From NCBI GenBank assembly GCA_003971905.1, contig RSEE01000042.1, forward strand, positions 124,001-188,000: a stretch of DNA of 64,000 nt, given 5' to 3'. Under the pieces are notes generated by a model. The model did not search any database, had not been told where the DNA came from, and saw only the letters and a program-made list of their open reading frames with translations. Position 1 is the first letter of the stretch. The number at the start of each line of letters is the position of its first letter. Origin of the DNA: Moniliella sp. 'wahieum'. Taxonomy: Eukaryota; Basidiomycota; Moniliellomycetes; Moniliellales; Moniliellaceae. Made by a program: the position numbers and the translations under genes. Positions 11,716 to 21,349 of the stretch are shown piece by piece.

Positions 11716-13503
11716 TTACAGGCGGTAACGAAACGTTAGATAATCCCGGTCCGTCTTGGTTTGTGGTTCGGCTTCGGAGCCCAAGCGATCGACGTGGGGC
11801 AGGTCAGCCTCGTCGGCTGCGAACGACGCGAGGGCAGAGGGGGGCTTGCCATCAGCGGAGGAGGATGTATGCTTTGAGACGGCGGCCTCGGTCGGGGAAA
11901 CCAAAGCGGGCGAGTCCGGGAGGGTAGAGGCGTCGGAAGAAAGAAGACAGAGCCTGCGAGGCAAGTCGGTCACGCTGCGCGTTGCAATAAACAAGGTAGA
12001 CGCGCATCACCATGCTCAAGACAAATGTGATGGCATAGCAGACCATGACGGCGCAGAACGCGCCCTGGTAGTGCGGCGCTTGTTTGCCAATAAATATATG
12101 TGGGCCGGCAATGTTGGAAGCCGAGTAGAACACAAAGATGATTGCGTTGAAGGTGCTGGACTTGGTGACGCCTCGGTTGTTGGCTTGGCACAGGCCCAGC
12201 AGAGAGAAAAGTTGGCTGGCCCGACAGCGAGAAGAAAGTACCCAAACAGCTGCACGCCCCGGCTGGTGCGCGGACGTACGTAGATCAACGACGCGCCAAG
12301 GATACAGATGCACGAGCACAGCGCAATGCAATAGCAGTTGAACCGGTTCGTCTTACCCGTAAACCAACCCAGGCCGGCAATCGTCGCGGCGGCGATCACC
12401 GAGTAGGGGATATTGAGCAGCGTCGTCTATAGAGGGAGAAAACGAGAAGAAGAGATGCGCCTCAAAAGTCAGAACCACTGGCGTCTGCTGCCATGCAACC
12501 AAAACCAGCCCGAGACAAGAACGAACCTGAAGAGAGGTGAAATCAAAGCTTTCCAAAACAATGTTGGAGAAGGATTGGAGAGCGGCATTGGGCAGTTGGC
12601 ACGCCGTAGCGATGCCGATAGCAATCCAAGTTTTCGGGTCGAAGAGACACTCGCGATCTGGCGCGGGTCCCACCGTTCCTTCTCCCGGTTCCCGCTCCCC
12701 GTGCTTCGACCCGGCGGGCAATAAGGTACTTTTGGCGCTTGGTGAGAAAGCGGGCCTGGCTGATCTTCAAGGGCAAAAGAACCGTGATGCCCAAGCCACT
12801 TGGAAAAGGTCAGTTAAGGCAATGACAGAGGGAGAGCGAGGCAAAAGAAAAAGGTCTAGGGTGGTTACAACGTACTAGAGCAGTTGGCAAATGCCCAAAA
12901 TGATAAACAGCCACCGCCAGGGGGAAAGGGGGTGTTTGATATGGCCAACACCATAGGCATAAAGGGAAGAAGTCATGCCACCAATGCTGTTGCCGGCGAA
13001 CCAGGCGCCGACCCTGCGCGGCACTTCCTCGCGTGCGTAAAAGGACGAGGTGATAAACAAAAAGGAAGGGGACAAGGTCGATTCGCACAGACCCAGAAGG
13101 AGGCGACAGACGATCAAGCCGGCGTAACTCTGGCATGCGGCCGTGCATCCACCACACAACGGCACACAGCAGAACGGAGATGGGCAAGATGCGCGGTGCA
13201 TAGGGAATCACTTCGCCAGTACAGATGACAAAAAGGTAGCCAAAGTAAAAACTGACGAGACCCAGGAGTACTGCGCCGTGTTGAGGTGGGTGTCCTTGCG
13301 CAGGCCCATGACCGAGGCGAGGAGAGAATGACCTTGTCGCTGAACGCAAGCGCATACCCAGCGTGCAGGAGCGGGATCAGGATCCAATCCACGCGCCGGA
13401 CTGCCCGCTTGACCTCGGGCGTGTCGACGAGGCCATCGTACTCGTCGTCAGCGTCAGCAGAGGCGTGTGGCACCGTGGACGCTTCCCATGCTGGGTCGGA
13501 CAT
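11716..13503 (-). CDS. MFS permease, Dal5/anion:cation symporter-like
   Basis: This is a 12-TM plasma-membrane transporter of the fungal allantoate-permease-like branch of the major facilitator superfamily; the substrate is unknown. The start at 13503 gives a short acidic tail (MSDPAWEAS...), then VDWILIPLLHAGYALAFSDKV. Later segments are FYFGYLFVICTGEVI, IVCRLLLGLCESTLSPSFL, WFAGNSIGGMTSSLYAYGVG and PWRWLFIILGICQLL. The second half has TWIAIGIATACQLPNAALQS, GYFLLAVGPANFSLCWACAK and MVCYAITFVLSMVMRVYLV. It ends with a soluble tail and TAA at 11716. Introns fit at 12875-12799 and 12526-12427. The YFGYL and WFAGNSI motifs support the Dal5-like assignment. Frameshifts occur near 13310-13160 and around 12680 and 12230. 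Confidence 0.82.
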
Positions 13504-14190
13504 GGCGGGTGCAGCAGACCAGCGCTGGGAAGATGGTGGGGCGAGAGCAAAGCGTGTGCCCGGGCCGATGCAAAACGGGGAAAATGTGGTTGCATGGGGG
13601 TGCGGGTGAACAGGGGACGGGGCCGTCGAGTTAGGCCGGCGTCGAGCTGTCCGACAGCCTGCTGGCCTGCCGCCGCCGTCGGCAGCAACGCTGCGACGCC
13701 CCCCGGCTATCTTTCCCACTTATCACTGGCTCGACCCCTCGGCTGCCGCTGCTGCCGCGTTCCCCCCACAGGGCCAGTCTCGACAGCCCCCCCGGCACAG
13801 GCACCAGCAGGCTCTCACTTGCACCTATCCAGAGGCAAGGTTGATGCGTGATTAATGATTCCTGGCGCCTGTCGCATGATCGACTTGATGAAAGGTCACC
13901 GATTCGAATCCTTCTCTCCGATCTCCTTCTTCGTAGCCTCCTTGGATCTTATTGGCCGGCCTTCTTTCCGTTCCCCCAGCGTATTTTTTCTGCACTGTAG
14001 TCCGGTTCTGCACTGTCGTCGTCTCTCAAGAAAAATAGTTGCTAGGGCTGCAAAAGGCCGCAGGCACCAGAGCCGCCCCACTGCCGTAGTCAGTAATGTA
14101 GTAGCGTTTGCAAAACCTAGTAGACAGGGACAAACTCTGAGCTTACCAGGCAGCCTCGCCCAGCGCCCACAGCCTGCGTGTGCTGTCACA

Positions 14191-14235
14191 TGTCAGTACT
14201 CAGTACTCAATTGAGTACTCAGTTTCTCAGTCAGT
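14191..14235. repeat. 7-bp tandem repeat, AGTACTC family
   Basis: CAGTACT, CAGTACT, CAATTGA, GTACTCA tile in 7-bp register, and the whole block is nearly palindromic around CAATTG. It is directly preceded by one copy of the CACATGTCA motif (14188-14196), so two heptad families abut here. Confidence 0.75.
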
Positions 14236-14480
14236 AGCTTGTGCCGAGAAAAGCCACAAGGGGTGGGTGTCGCCAATCGGTCCGCTACCCAACTTGCAAA
14301 CTTTCCTGGAAAGACCAATAGAGAGAGAAGGCGGTTGAATTCAACGTTGATGTGTGTATTGTCGTGCATGGCCTACATACGGTTCCAGACTGCCACAGAG
14401 AGAGGTTACCGGTTATATTAGCGAGCTAAACCCTGCCTTCTTCCAAAAAGATATCTGAAGAAATGCACCGACAAGGGAAA

Positions 14481-14520
14481 CAGCTTGAAGCTTGAAGCTT
14501 CAAGCTTGAGCTTGAGCTTA
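14481..14520. repeat. 7-bp tandem repeat, AAGCTTG family
   Basis: CAGCTTG, AAGCTTG, AAGCTTC and AAGCTTG run in a 7-bp register. Two GAGCTT units of period 6 follow. This is the same family as the array after eL37. Confidence 0.8.
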
Positions 14521-15178
14521 ACTACCCTCGATGGCTACTTTCAAGCTCAAAGGCCTTCTGGTTTGGCCAAATCACAGCCATCTCAAGAGACAACGTTCAA
14601 CACGGTCAAAAGCGCTGCCTGTTGAACTTCATCCAACTCAACGTACTCTATCGTTGTTGCACGCTTATAAGAGCGCGCCACGGTTGGCATCGCTCTCGAC
14701 TTCAGGATTTAAACCAGCTCGATCTCGCAGGCTTTCCCCCCAACCCAAAAAGCCCACTCATCAATCAAGGTTGTGGACGGTGGGGGCGCACAGCTTCTGC
14801 CAACTCACTTATACGATCCGTGGAGGCTAGAATCTGGTTTTAGAGGATATGGTGTGGATGCAATGTGGTGAGAGGGGGGGGGGGGGGGAAGAAGAGGAAT
14901 GTGTGTGCGTGTGCGAAAAAGTAAACAAAAGGGGGGGGGGGAGCCAAAGTGCACTCCCCCAAGAGCCGATGCATATCTATCTCTCCTGGAGATGGATGAA
15001 ATCATACGAATGGCACGAGGTAGGGCCGGTTCAGGTTGGAAATCGATAGAGGCAGTATTGATCTGATCTCAGGCCATCAGACTGAAGTGGCGGAAACAGG
15101 GACATGTGATCCAGGTTGATTCGGTGTGCCTTTTGTCGTGTATACGCTTTAGCTAGCGGAGCAGATGGAGACCAAACG

Positions 15179-15892
15179 TCACACAGAATCAATACCGTCC
15201 CAAAAGGTTATCTTTTCCGAAGCGGATTCATGGCCGCACGCTTTCTTACGAGAGACCTGCTCGAAAGCGATGTCAGTACTCAGTACACACACACAAAATG
15301 ACCTAACAGGAGCTGCATACCTTGGGCAGAGAAGGAACGGGCGGTGCGGGATCAGCCCTAGCTGCCGGAGGCGGGCGTAGGTTAGCTCCCGACCGGGCCT
15401 GGCGTAGCTGGGGTTGGACTTGGCCCCACGCAGCGAAGCAGGCGAAGGCAAGACCCATGAATCGCCCAGCGTCGGATTCCGGTTGGTGTCATGCTTGTCC
15501 CCCTGATAATCGTCGCCTTCGTGAGCGTAGGAGAGCCAAGAACCTCCGGGGGCGGGTGAGAGTCGTTCTCGTGTCGGTAGGCCAACCATTTGTCCTTTTC
15601 GCCATTGATCTTGGGCGTGGAGACGAGGCGGGGTGGACTTGAGACGGACAATGCCCCGTTTCTTAGGGACATGCTCCTCCGCATCCGGCGTCAGACGTAA
15701 GACGTTCTTTCTTCGTCGGGGAGGGAGGGGATTGGCCTGCTGAGCCGAAGATTCAACTGCGTTTTGCTGTTGGGGACCGTTGCTGGTGGGGGATGCACCG
15801 TTGCGACGGGCGGGCCAGGCAGCCAGCGCACCGAATGCGGTGGCTACAGCAGCGACCGTAATGATGAATACGGCAGGCTTCTCCCCAAGCAT
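15179..15892 (-). CDS. Small single-pass membrane protein, function unknown
   Basis: One frame is open for 237 codons from 15892. It begins MLGEKPAVFIITVAAVATAF, an N-terminal hydrophobic segment that could be a signal anchor. A basic linker and a Pro/Gly/Asp-rich soluble part follow (PGGSWLSYAHEGDDYQGDKH). A good splice donor (AAG|GTATGC at about 15318) with an acceptor near 15258 suggests one intron, in which case the final exon is short. Unlike neighbouring genes it contains no frameshift. I recognise no family. The composition and open length make it a plausible gene, but it is unconfirmed. Confidence 0.5.
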   Translation of the reverse strand: MLGEKPAVFIITVAAVATAFGALAAWPARRNGASPTSNGPQQQNAVESSAQQANPLPPRRRKNVLRLTPDAEEHVPKKRGIVRLKSTPPRLHAQDQWRKGQMVGLPTRERLSPAPGGSWLSYAHEGDDYQGDKHDTNRNPTLGDSWVLPSPASLRGAKSNPSYARPGRELTYARLRQLGLIPHRPFLLCPRYAAPVRSFCVCVLSTDIAFEQVSRKKACGHESASEKITFWDGIDSV

Positions 15893-16898
15893 GTCGACGA
15901 GCTGGAGGAGGGGAATGTGGTGGGGAGAGGGGCAGGGGGATGTTGGTGCAGGGAGGCCTGCTTCTGCTCAGTAGAAAAGTGGGCACGATTGGACCCAGAA
16001 AAGACCTGGGCCAGGGGCGCCACACACTGCCCCGGGGCGGGTGGGGGAGCAGGGGGGCGGGAAGGGCGCAGTGGCAGGGCGCCGCAGGCACAGCTGGAAC
16101 ACAGCGGTTGTGCTATGGGCAGGTAGGGTTGGGCCGCAACGTACGTGTTCTGGATTAGATGGCCCTATAGGACGAGAGTCTAAGAGAGACCCGGTGCCGG
16201 TTAGACAAACGGGGGATCTCGGGCTGGCTGGGGGAGGCGTTGCTTGAGGCTGAAGCAGGGAGTCGGAAACGGCCGGGTGGAGCTTGGAGCTAACTGTCAA
16301 CGCCCAGACACACAGACAGACACTCACGGACTCACAGGCTGACGCTTGAGCTCAAGCTTGAGCCGAAGAGGCAGCCTGGGAACCCAATCTCGCCCTCCCA
16401 ACCCGGGAGAAAGCGAAGGCGGAACAGCCATTGGATTCCGCGCAGACGAGCGTCCATCGACCTGCTCAGGCAGGGGGGGTAGGTAAGCGGGCGGTGATGC
16501 TGCTGGGTGGAGAGGTTGACGTCTGGATTCGGTGGTTGAACGATGAGATTCTGAGATTAGATAGGATGGATACGATGTGTTTCCCACATGGCCTGCTGTG
16601 CACCCTGGCGGGCTGCCACGCTTCACCAGGCAAGAGAGGCGGATGACGTCAGCACTGGCCGCAGCCAGCGTCGTTTGAGCAACGCAGCGGCAGCAGCCAG
16701 CGATCAGCGATCAACAAGCAGCGATCAGCGGCCGTCCACATGCGTGCCTTGGACTGGCTGGGGGCATGTGACATGTGACATGTGGCACCGCCCTACACAT
16801 CACACCCAGTCACATCACACCACCGCATCTCCTGTAGCCACTCCGCACCCCCCTCGCAGTCAGCCCCACCACCACCGCCCCCCCCCCCGGCCGTCGCC
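15893..16898. other. Intergenic divergent promoter region
   Basis: This 1 kb interval separates the small membrane protein (-) from the PX-domain gene (+). It contains GCTTGAGCTCAAGCTTGAG (16345-16363) and the ACATGTG heptad array at 16765-16785. A long open frame starting at 16588 runs through it into the PX gene. That part has no domain and lies upstream of the preferred ATG, so I leave it out. Confidence 0.45.
16765..16785. repeat. 7-bp tandem repeat, ACATGTG/CATGTGA family
   Basis: Three copies of CATGTGA lie in exact register about 115 bp upstream of the PX-protein start. The core hexamer ACATGT is palindromic. Same family: 24469, 40044, 40142 and 41305. Confidence 0.75.
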
Positions 16899-19800
16899 AT
16901 GGCCCCACCCCAACGCCCCCCCGGCCACGTCCGGACCCCCCTCTGACCCCCTCGCCCTCCCCCCTGCGCGCTCACTACTTGAAGAAGGAGCTCATCCGCC
17001 GCGCCATCTCGGCCGAGATCACCGCCCTCGCCCGCCCCGACGCCCTCGCCCTCCTCGGCCCGCCCTTCCGTCCACTCCCCGCCCACGCGCCTCCACCTAC
17101 CACGAGAGACCTCCCCATCCTGCGCTTTGTCTTCCACCACTTCATCCTCACCTTCCCGCTCCTCCGCCATGCCCCACCCAGCTTCTACGCCGACAAGATC
17201 CAAGTGTTTGCCGACCAGATGCTCGCCCGCAATCTGTCTTCCTCCCACGACCGCGAGGAGGATACGAAGCGCCGCCGTCTTGCTTGCGTCTGCAGCGCTA
17301 CTTTTCCCTCCTGCTCTCCTCTGCCATCGCTACCCAGCCCCCCGAGGAGGTGGTGCGTCTGTCCGCCGCCGACTCCCAGCGCCTGGCCGCGTCCGAGCTG
17401 CAGGCCGCCGACACAGCGGCGCGGGAGGGCCAGGCGTTATTTGACGTGAACATTGTCGCTGTCCGTGTGGTTTCCGAAAGAGGCATTGTCCCTCGCAAAA
17501 GGAGCCACGATCAATTCCTCGTCCGCACCCGTCGTGGCCTCACCCTCGACACGATTGAAGAGACCATTGTAGCGCGACGCTATGGACTTTGGTCGGCTGG
17601 CCGATACGTTGCGCACGCAGTTCCCCGAGTTGATGTGCCCGTTCCGCCGAACAAGGATCGAAGCCAGACGCGCTACTACGATGACGAGGGGCCCGATGCT
17701 GGCCCGGCAGGGCGGGGCGCTATGGAGGCCGGGGAACAAGAGATGACCAAACTGTCACGTGAAACGAATCGGTTGACGCTCCGAGCCTTTCTGCGCACCC
17801 TCCTATCCACCCCTCAACTCGCCGATTCCGCCACGATGCGCGTCTTTCTTCTCGACAATCCGACCAAGCTGATGGCCGACGAGAAGCGTGACGCTGCCGC
17901 TCGGGAAGCGCTGGACCAATGCCGTCAAACCGAAGCCGCCCGCTTTGCCGCCGAGACGACGGCTCGGGTGGAGGCACTTCAGTCCCACCTGGCTGCGTTT
18001 AAAGCAGACCTGGTACAGCCCGATGGTCTTGCGCGCGTCTTTGCTACGATCAAGCGGATTCCCAAGATGCCCAGCTCCCGCCCTCCTACCGCGCCGTCAT
18101 TGCCTGGGCGCGCATTTCGGCCGCCAGTACCCTGTTTCACATGTTCCGCGAGGCGACCGATCGTCCGAGCTTCTGTCCCAGCTCAAGCATCTTCACTCCA
18201 TGATGCCCTACCGCATGTTGCGCGGCATTCTCAAAATTTCCAACCCGGTCGCGATGATCCGTGCGGGCTGGATCTGTTCCTAGCCCAGCCGTTTGGGCAA
18301 AAGTCGTTGATTCAGCGCATGTTTTTATCGGGCTTGAGCGAGGAGATTCGGGAACTGTACAATGTCCAAGAGGCGATTGAGGACAAAATTGACGACCTGG
18401 ACCTGGCCGAACGGGTGTACACGTACGTCGACCTTGAGCCTGCGGACCAAGAGCGGGTGCGGGCGCAGTCGGAGAAGCCAGGCTGGGACCTGATTACCGC
18501 CATTCTCCGCTCGCCGCTTGGGCCTGCGCTGGCACGAGACCAGATTCATCGTTGTACCCTGGCGGCGGCATCTACTCACGGTACATGCGCTACCGCGAGC
18601 ATCTCGCCGCTCGGGGCCGTTTGGATGAAGATCCTGGACCGCCCGATGACTCGGCGTGGCTGTTTGAGGACCTTCATGTACTGCTGCGTACCGCGATTCG
18701 ATCGCGGACAAGGAGCAGATGCTCGCCTTGCTCTCCGAGACCCTTACCGCGACCTTGCTTAAGGACGTGGTGACCATCCTCTACACGCCCTTGGCTCAAG
18801 TGTACAAAGCGGCCAACATTGCGGATTCCTTGGGGGACCTGCAAGTGTTCATCTCGGATCTCATCGCTACGGTGGAGGACTGGATCGGCACTATGCCGTG
18901 TCTGCCCGGGCGCGGGGGGGCACAACATACGGTGCAGGTCTTTATTGATCTGGTGGCGCGGCACGAGCAAGCGTTTTATACGTTTGTGTACAATGTTCAT
19001 TCGCGTGGGGCCGGGCTGTTTGATGGGCTGATGGAGTGGATCCAACGTTCATCAATCTCGTCCGTGGTCCCGACGTGGTTACTTCGGACCAGGCCACCGA
19101 CCAGCCTGGTACTGATCCTGCCCTGAACCGGCGCACCCGTCCAATCGCGGCGGAGGGCTGGGCACAATCGATCTGGAAATCCTATTGCCCGTCGCGCCGG
19201 CTCAACGAGCGGTGCTGATGGGAGATGGACCAACTGGTGGACCATGCGTACCGAACCAAGCTCGCAAGAGAAGCCAAGGTACGGAACAAACTTGTGCGGC
19301 AAAAAGTGGCGTCGGAAGCGGAGCAACTGTTGGCCGGCCCGCAAGGAAACGCTTCCCAAGACATGGAGCACGGTGGACGATGCTCAGTTCTCAGAAGAGG
19401 TGATGAAGCACTTTGGGTTTGGTGGTGCGGTGCGGGACGAGGTGGTGGAAGCGACGTTGGATGGAGTGGCGGACTCTGAGTCGTCCGACTCGTCCGACGA
19501 CGACTGGGACTGGGACGAGGAGGAAGTGCCTCCTGCGCCGGGCCCGACGATCGTAGATGCATGGGGGAACCACGTCGTGGCTGCGTCTGGCCCGCGACGC
19601 AAGAAGGAAGTGGCCAGGAGGGGGGACCCTGAACTGCCCGAGTTGACAGCCATTCCCGAGCTGGTACCCATGTTTATTGAGCTGGTGCGTCCCTTGCCTA
19701 CTGCTGTTGCGAACGACGACCAAGTACTAACTGACATGGACACCGATCCCCAATCTTCACAGCTGCGACCCATGCTGCGCAACCCTGCCTTCCTCCTCTC

Positions 19801-20524
19801 CGCCCGTTCCCGTACTGGTACTGGTACTGGCGTCCCTCCGCCCGAGGAGCCGGCACACGATCCGTGTCCACCCCACCAGTCACGACCTCTTGGCTCTCAG
19901 ACCTCGTCCACTCGCCCGTCTCACCGGCGTCTCCTCCGCGACCTCCCCAACCTCCCCTTCTCAAGGATGGGCCTCCTTCCTCGGCCTGGGCCGGGCCAGC
20001 TCGCCACCGCCGCGTGTGCCCAGTCCACGGCTGCGCGCCTCCCCGGCTCCCCTGGCCCAAGGGGCCGTGGCAACCTCCCACCGCGCCATGTCGGTCGGCC
20101 AAGCGACTAGTGCTTCGCCTGTGCCCCCACCGGTCCGCCCCCACCCCCACCCGCCTTCCTCGCCCGCCCGAGTCCATCTCACCCCACCACTCCTTTGACT
20201 ACCACGTTGCCCTTGGACTCCGCCCCTTCGTCCTCGTCCTCGTCGCTGGCATCGGCATCGGCGTCGGCATCAGCATCGGCGTCGGCATCAGCTTCGGCGT
20301 CGGCATCAGCTTCGGCATTGGCATCAGCGTCGGTCTCGGTCTCGCCACCCGTCTCGGCTTTGGCGTTGGCATCGGTCTCGTCCCCGCCACCGCCACCGCC
20401 ACCGATCCGAGCTCCGCCGCCGCCGCCTCCGACTTATGCCCCTCCCGCCGCTCCCGGGTCCGGACCGGCTGTGCCACCAAAGCTGTCGTACCAGCCGCGT
20501 GCGCGGCAGGCCGGAGGAACTTAA
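16899..20524 (+). CDS. PX-associated/PX/DUF3818 domain protein (Ypr097w-like)
   Basis: This is a probable peripheral membrane protein binding phosphoinositides through its PX domain. After MAPPQRPPG, an N-terminal PX-associated helical domain begins AHYLKKELIRRAISAEITAL. It continues LPILRFVFHHFILTFPLLRH and NLSSSHDREEDTKRRR (16970-17280). The PX domain follows (FDVNIVAVRVV, SHDQFLVRTRR, and the VPPNKDRS loop at about 17642). A long alpha-helical DUF3818-type region contains LRAFLRTLLSTPQLADSATM, LFLAQPFGQKSLIQRMFLSG and ADKEQMLALLSETLTATLLK. The C-terminus is acidic (SSDSSDDDWDWDEEE), then Ser/Ala- and Pro-rich, ending at 20524. This order matches fungal Ypr097w-like proteins. Frameshifts occur near 16940, 17275, 18070, 18590, 18700, 19050, 19200, 19340 and 20110. 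The start at 16899 is chosen because LTPSPLRAHYLKKEL follows after one base of slip in a C run. Confidence 0.85.
20246..20350 (+). repeat. Hexamer repeat encoding a Ser-Ala tract
   Basis: Tandem GGCATC/GGCGTC hexamers lie inside the 3' end of the PX-protein gene. In the coding frame they give about 20 alternating Ser-Ala residues. Because the period is a multiple of three, copy-number change keeps the frame. Confidence 0.85.
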
Positions 20525-20545
20525 CCTTCTCCAACACTTAACTTG

Positions 20546-20608
20546 ACCGGTTGCCTTTCCCGGTTGCCTTTCCCGGTTGTCTTTACCGATTGCCTTTACC
20601 GGTTGCCT
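20546..20608. repeat. Tandem CCGGTTGCCTTT repeat
   Basis: About five 11-12-bp copies alternate between CCCGGTTGCCTTT and ACCGGTTGCCTTT. It starts about 20 bp after the PX-protein stop codon, likely in the 3' UTR. Confidence 0.8.
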
Positions 20609-21280
20609 AGTTCTTTCCCTTATCTTATGGACGGCGGTAGGGCGGTTACGGTCGACGGAAGCGCAGCGCAATACGGACGCGCTCAGAGGCAAGTGGCCAG
20701 TGGCAAGCCAAGCGGCACGCCTGTCGTGTGGATCGGGTCAATACTTGGTACAAATTCTTCCAACTCACGCCTTCACGTTCCAGGTGTCTAGTGTATACAT
20801 GTAGGTAGGTAGGTGGGAGGGGAAGGGTTGGGAGGGGAAGGGAATCGGCTAGCATCTGCACCAATCAATATCCAATCCGCCTTGCCCGAGGGTTGCGCAG
20901 GACGAAGTGGGGCTGGGGTCGGAGCAGTGGTGAGGGGCGAGGAGTGAGCCTCACCGCACGGGCAAGCCAGCACGGCCACGCGGCACCTGGGGCAACGCGA
21001 ACGGGGCCTCACTCCGATCTCACCTCAAGCGTCAAACTTCGCTTCAAGCTTCAAGGCGGAGCCTCAGCTGGACAAACAGGTAGCTGCCTTTACGCCATAC
21101 CCCGCATCGGTCCCATCCGGCCCGGGCCGGACCTGGGCGGTATTGGACCCCGATATGGCCCGAGAGGAGAGAAGAGGGGGAAAGGAGGAAAGGGGAGGAA
21201 GGTAGACCGTGTCCGACGTCCACGTGCACCGCGGACAAGAGGACATGGGTCGGGATCTCATGAAGCCTGTCGCGGTCCCT

Positions 21281-21342
21281 GGTCCCCTAGTTCCCTAGTT
21301 CCCTAGTTCCCCTGTTCCCTTGTCCTGGTTGCCTGGTTGCCT
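21281..21342. repeat. Tandem TAGTTCCC and TGGTTGCC octamers
   Basis: Four TAGTTCCC-like copies are followed by TGTTCCCT and then TGGTTGCC copies. The block ends eight bases before the stop codon of the convergent Zn2Cys6 gene. It mirrors the repeat block after the PX-protein stop. Confidence 0.75.
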
Positions 21343-21349
21343 GGCCGGG

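Larger units (their letters stand above)
13504..15178. other. Intergenic region with heptad repeats and poly-G tracts
   Basis: This 1.7 kb stretch lies between the MFS gene start and the end of the small membrane protein gene. It holds the AGTACTC and AAGCTTG heptad arrays annotated separately. It also has a 15-G run at 14874-14888 and an 11-G run at 14931-14941. The longest open frame (13855-14214, 119 codons) has no recognisable domain and is Ser/Arg-rich; I do not call it a gene. Confidence 0.5.
20525..21349. other. Intergenic region between convergent genes, repeat-rich
   Basis: This stretch sits between the PX-protein stop and the Zn2Cys6 factor stop. It holds two pyrimidine-rich tandem blocks, at 20546-20608 (CCGGTTGCCTTT, about five copies) and 21281-21342 (TAGTTCCC, then TGGTTGCC). 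It also contains a CAAGCTTCAAG-type heptad stretch (21026-21056). No gene seen. Confidence 0.55.

Noticed and set aside
13855-14214. 119-codon + strand open frame
   Set aside because: No domain, no splice signals, and it ends inside the AGTACTC repeat array.
16588-16898. Upstream part of a 724-codon + strand frame as the PX-protein N-terminus
   Set aside because: It contains no domain sequence and includes intergenic repeats. The PX-associated domain lies in another frame, reached from the ATG at 16899.
21281-21320. Telomere-like CCCTAG repeats
   Set aside because: The unit is TAGTTCCC with period 8, not CCCTAA, and it lies between two internal genes.
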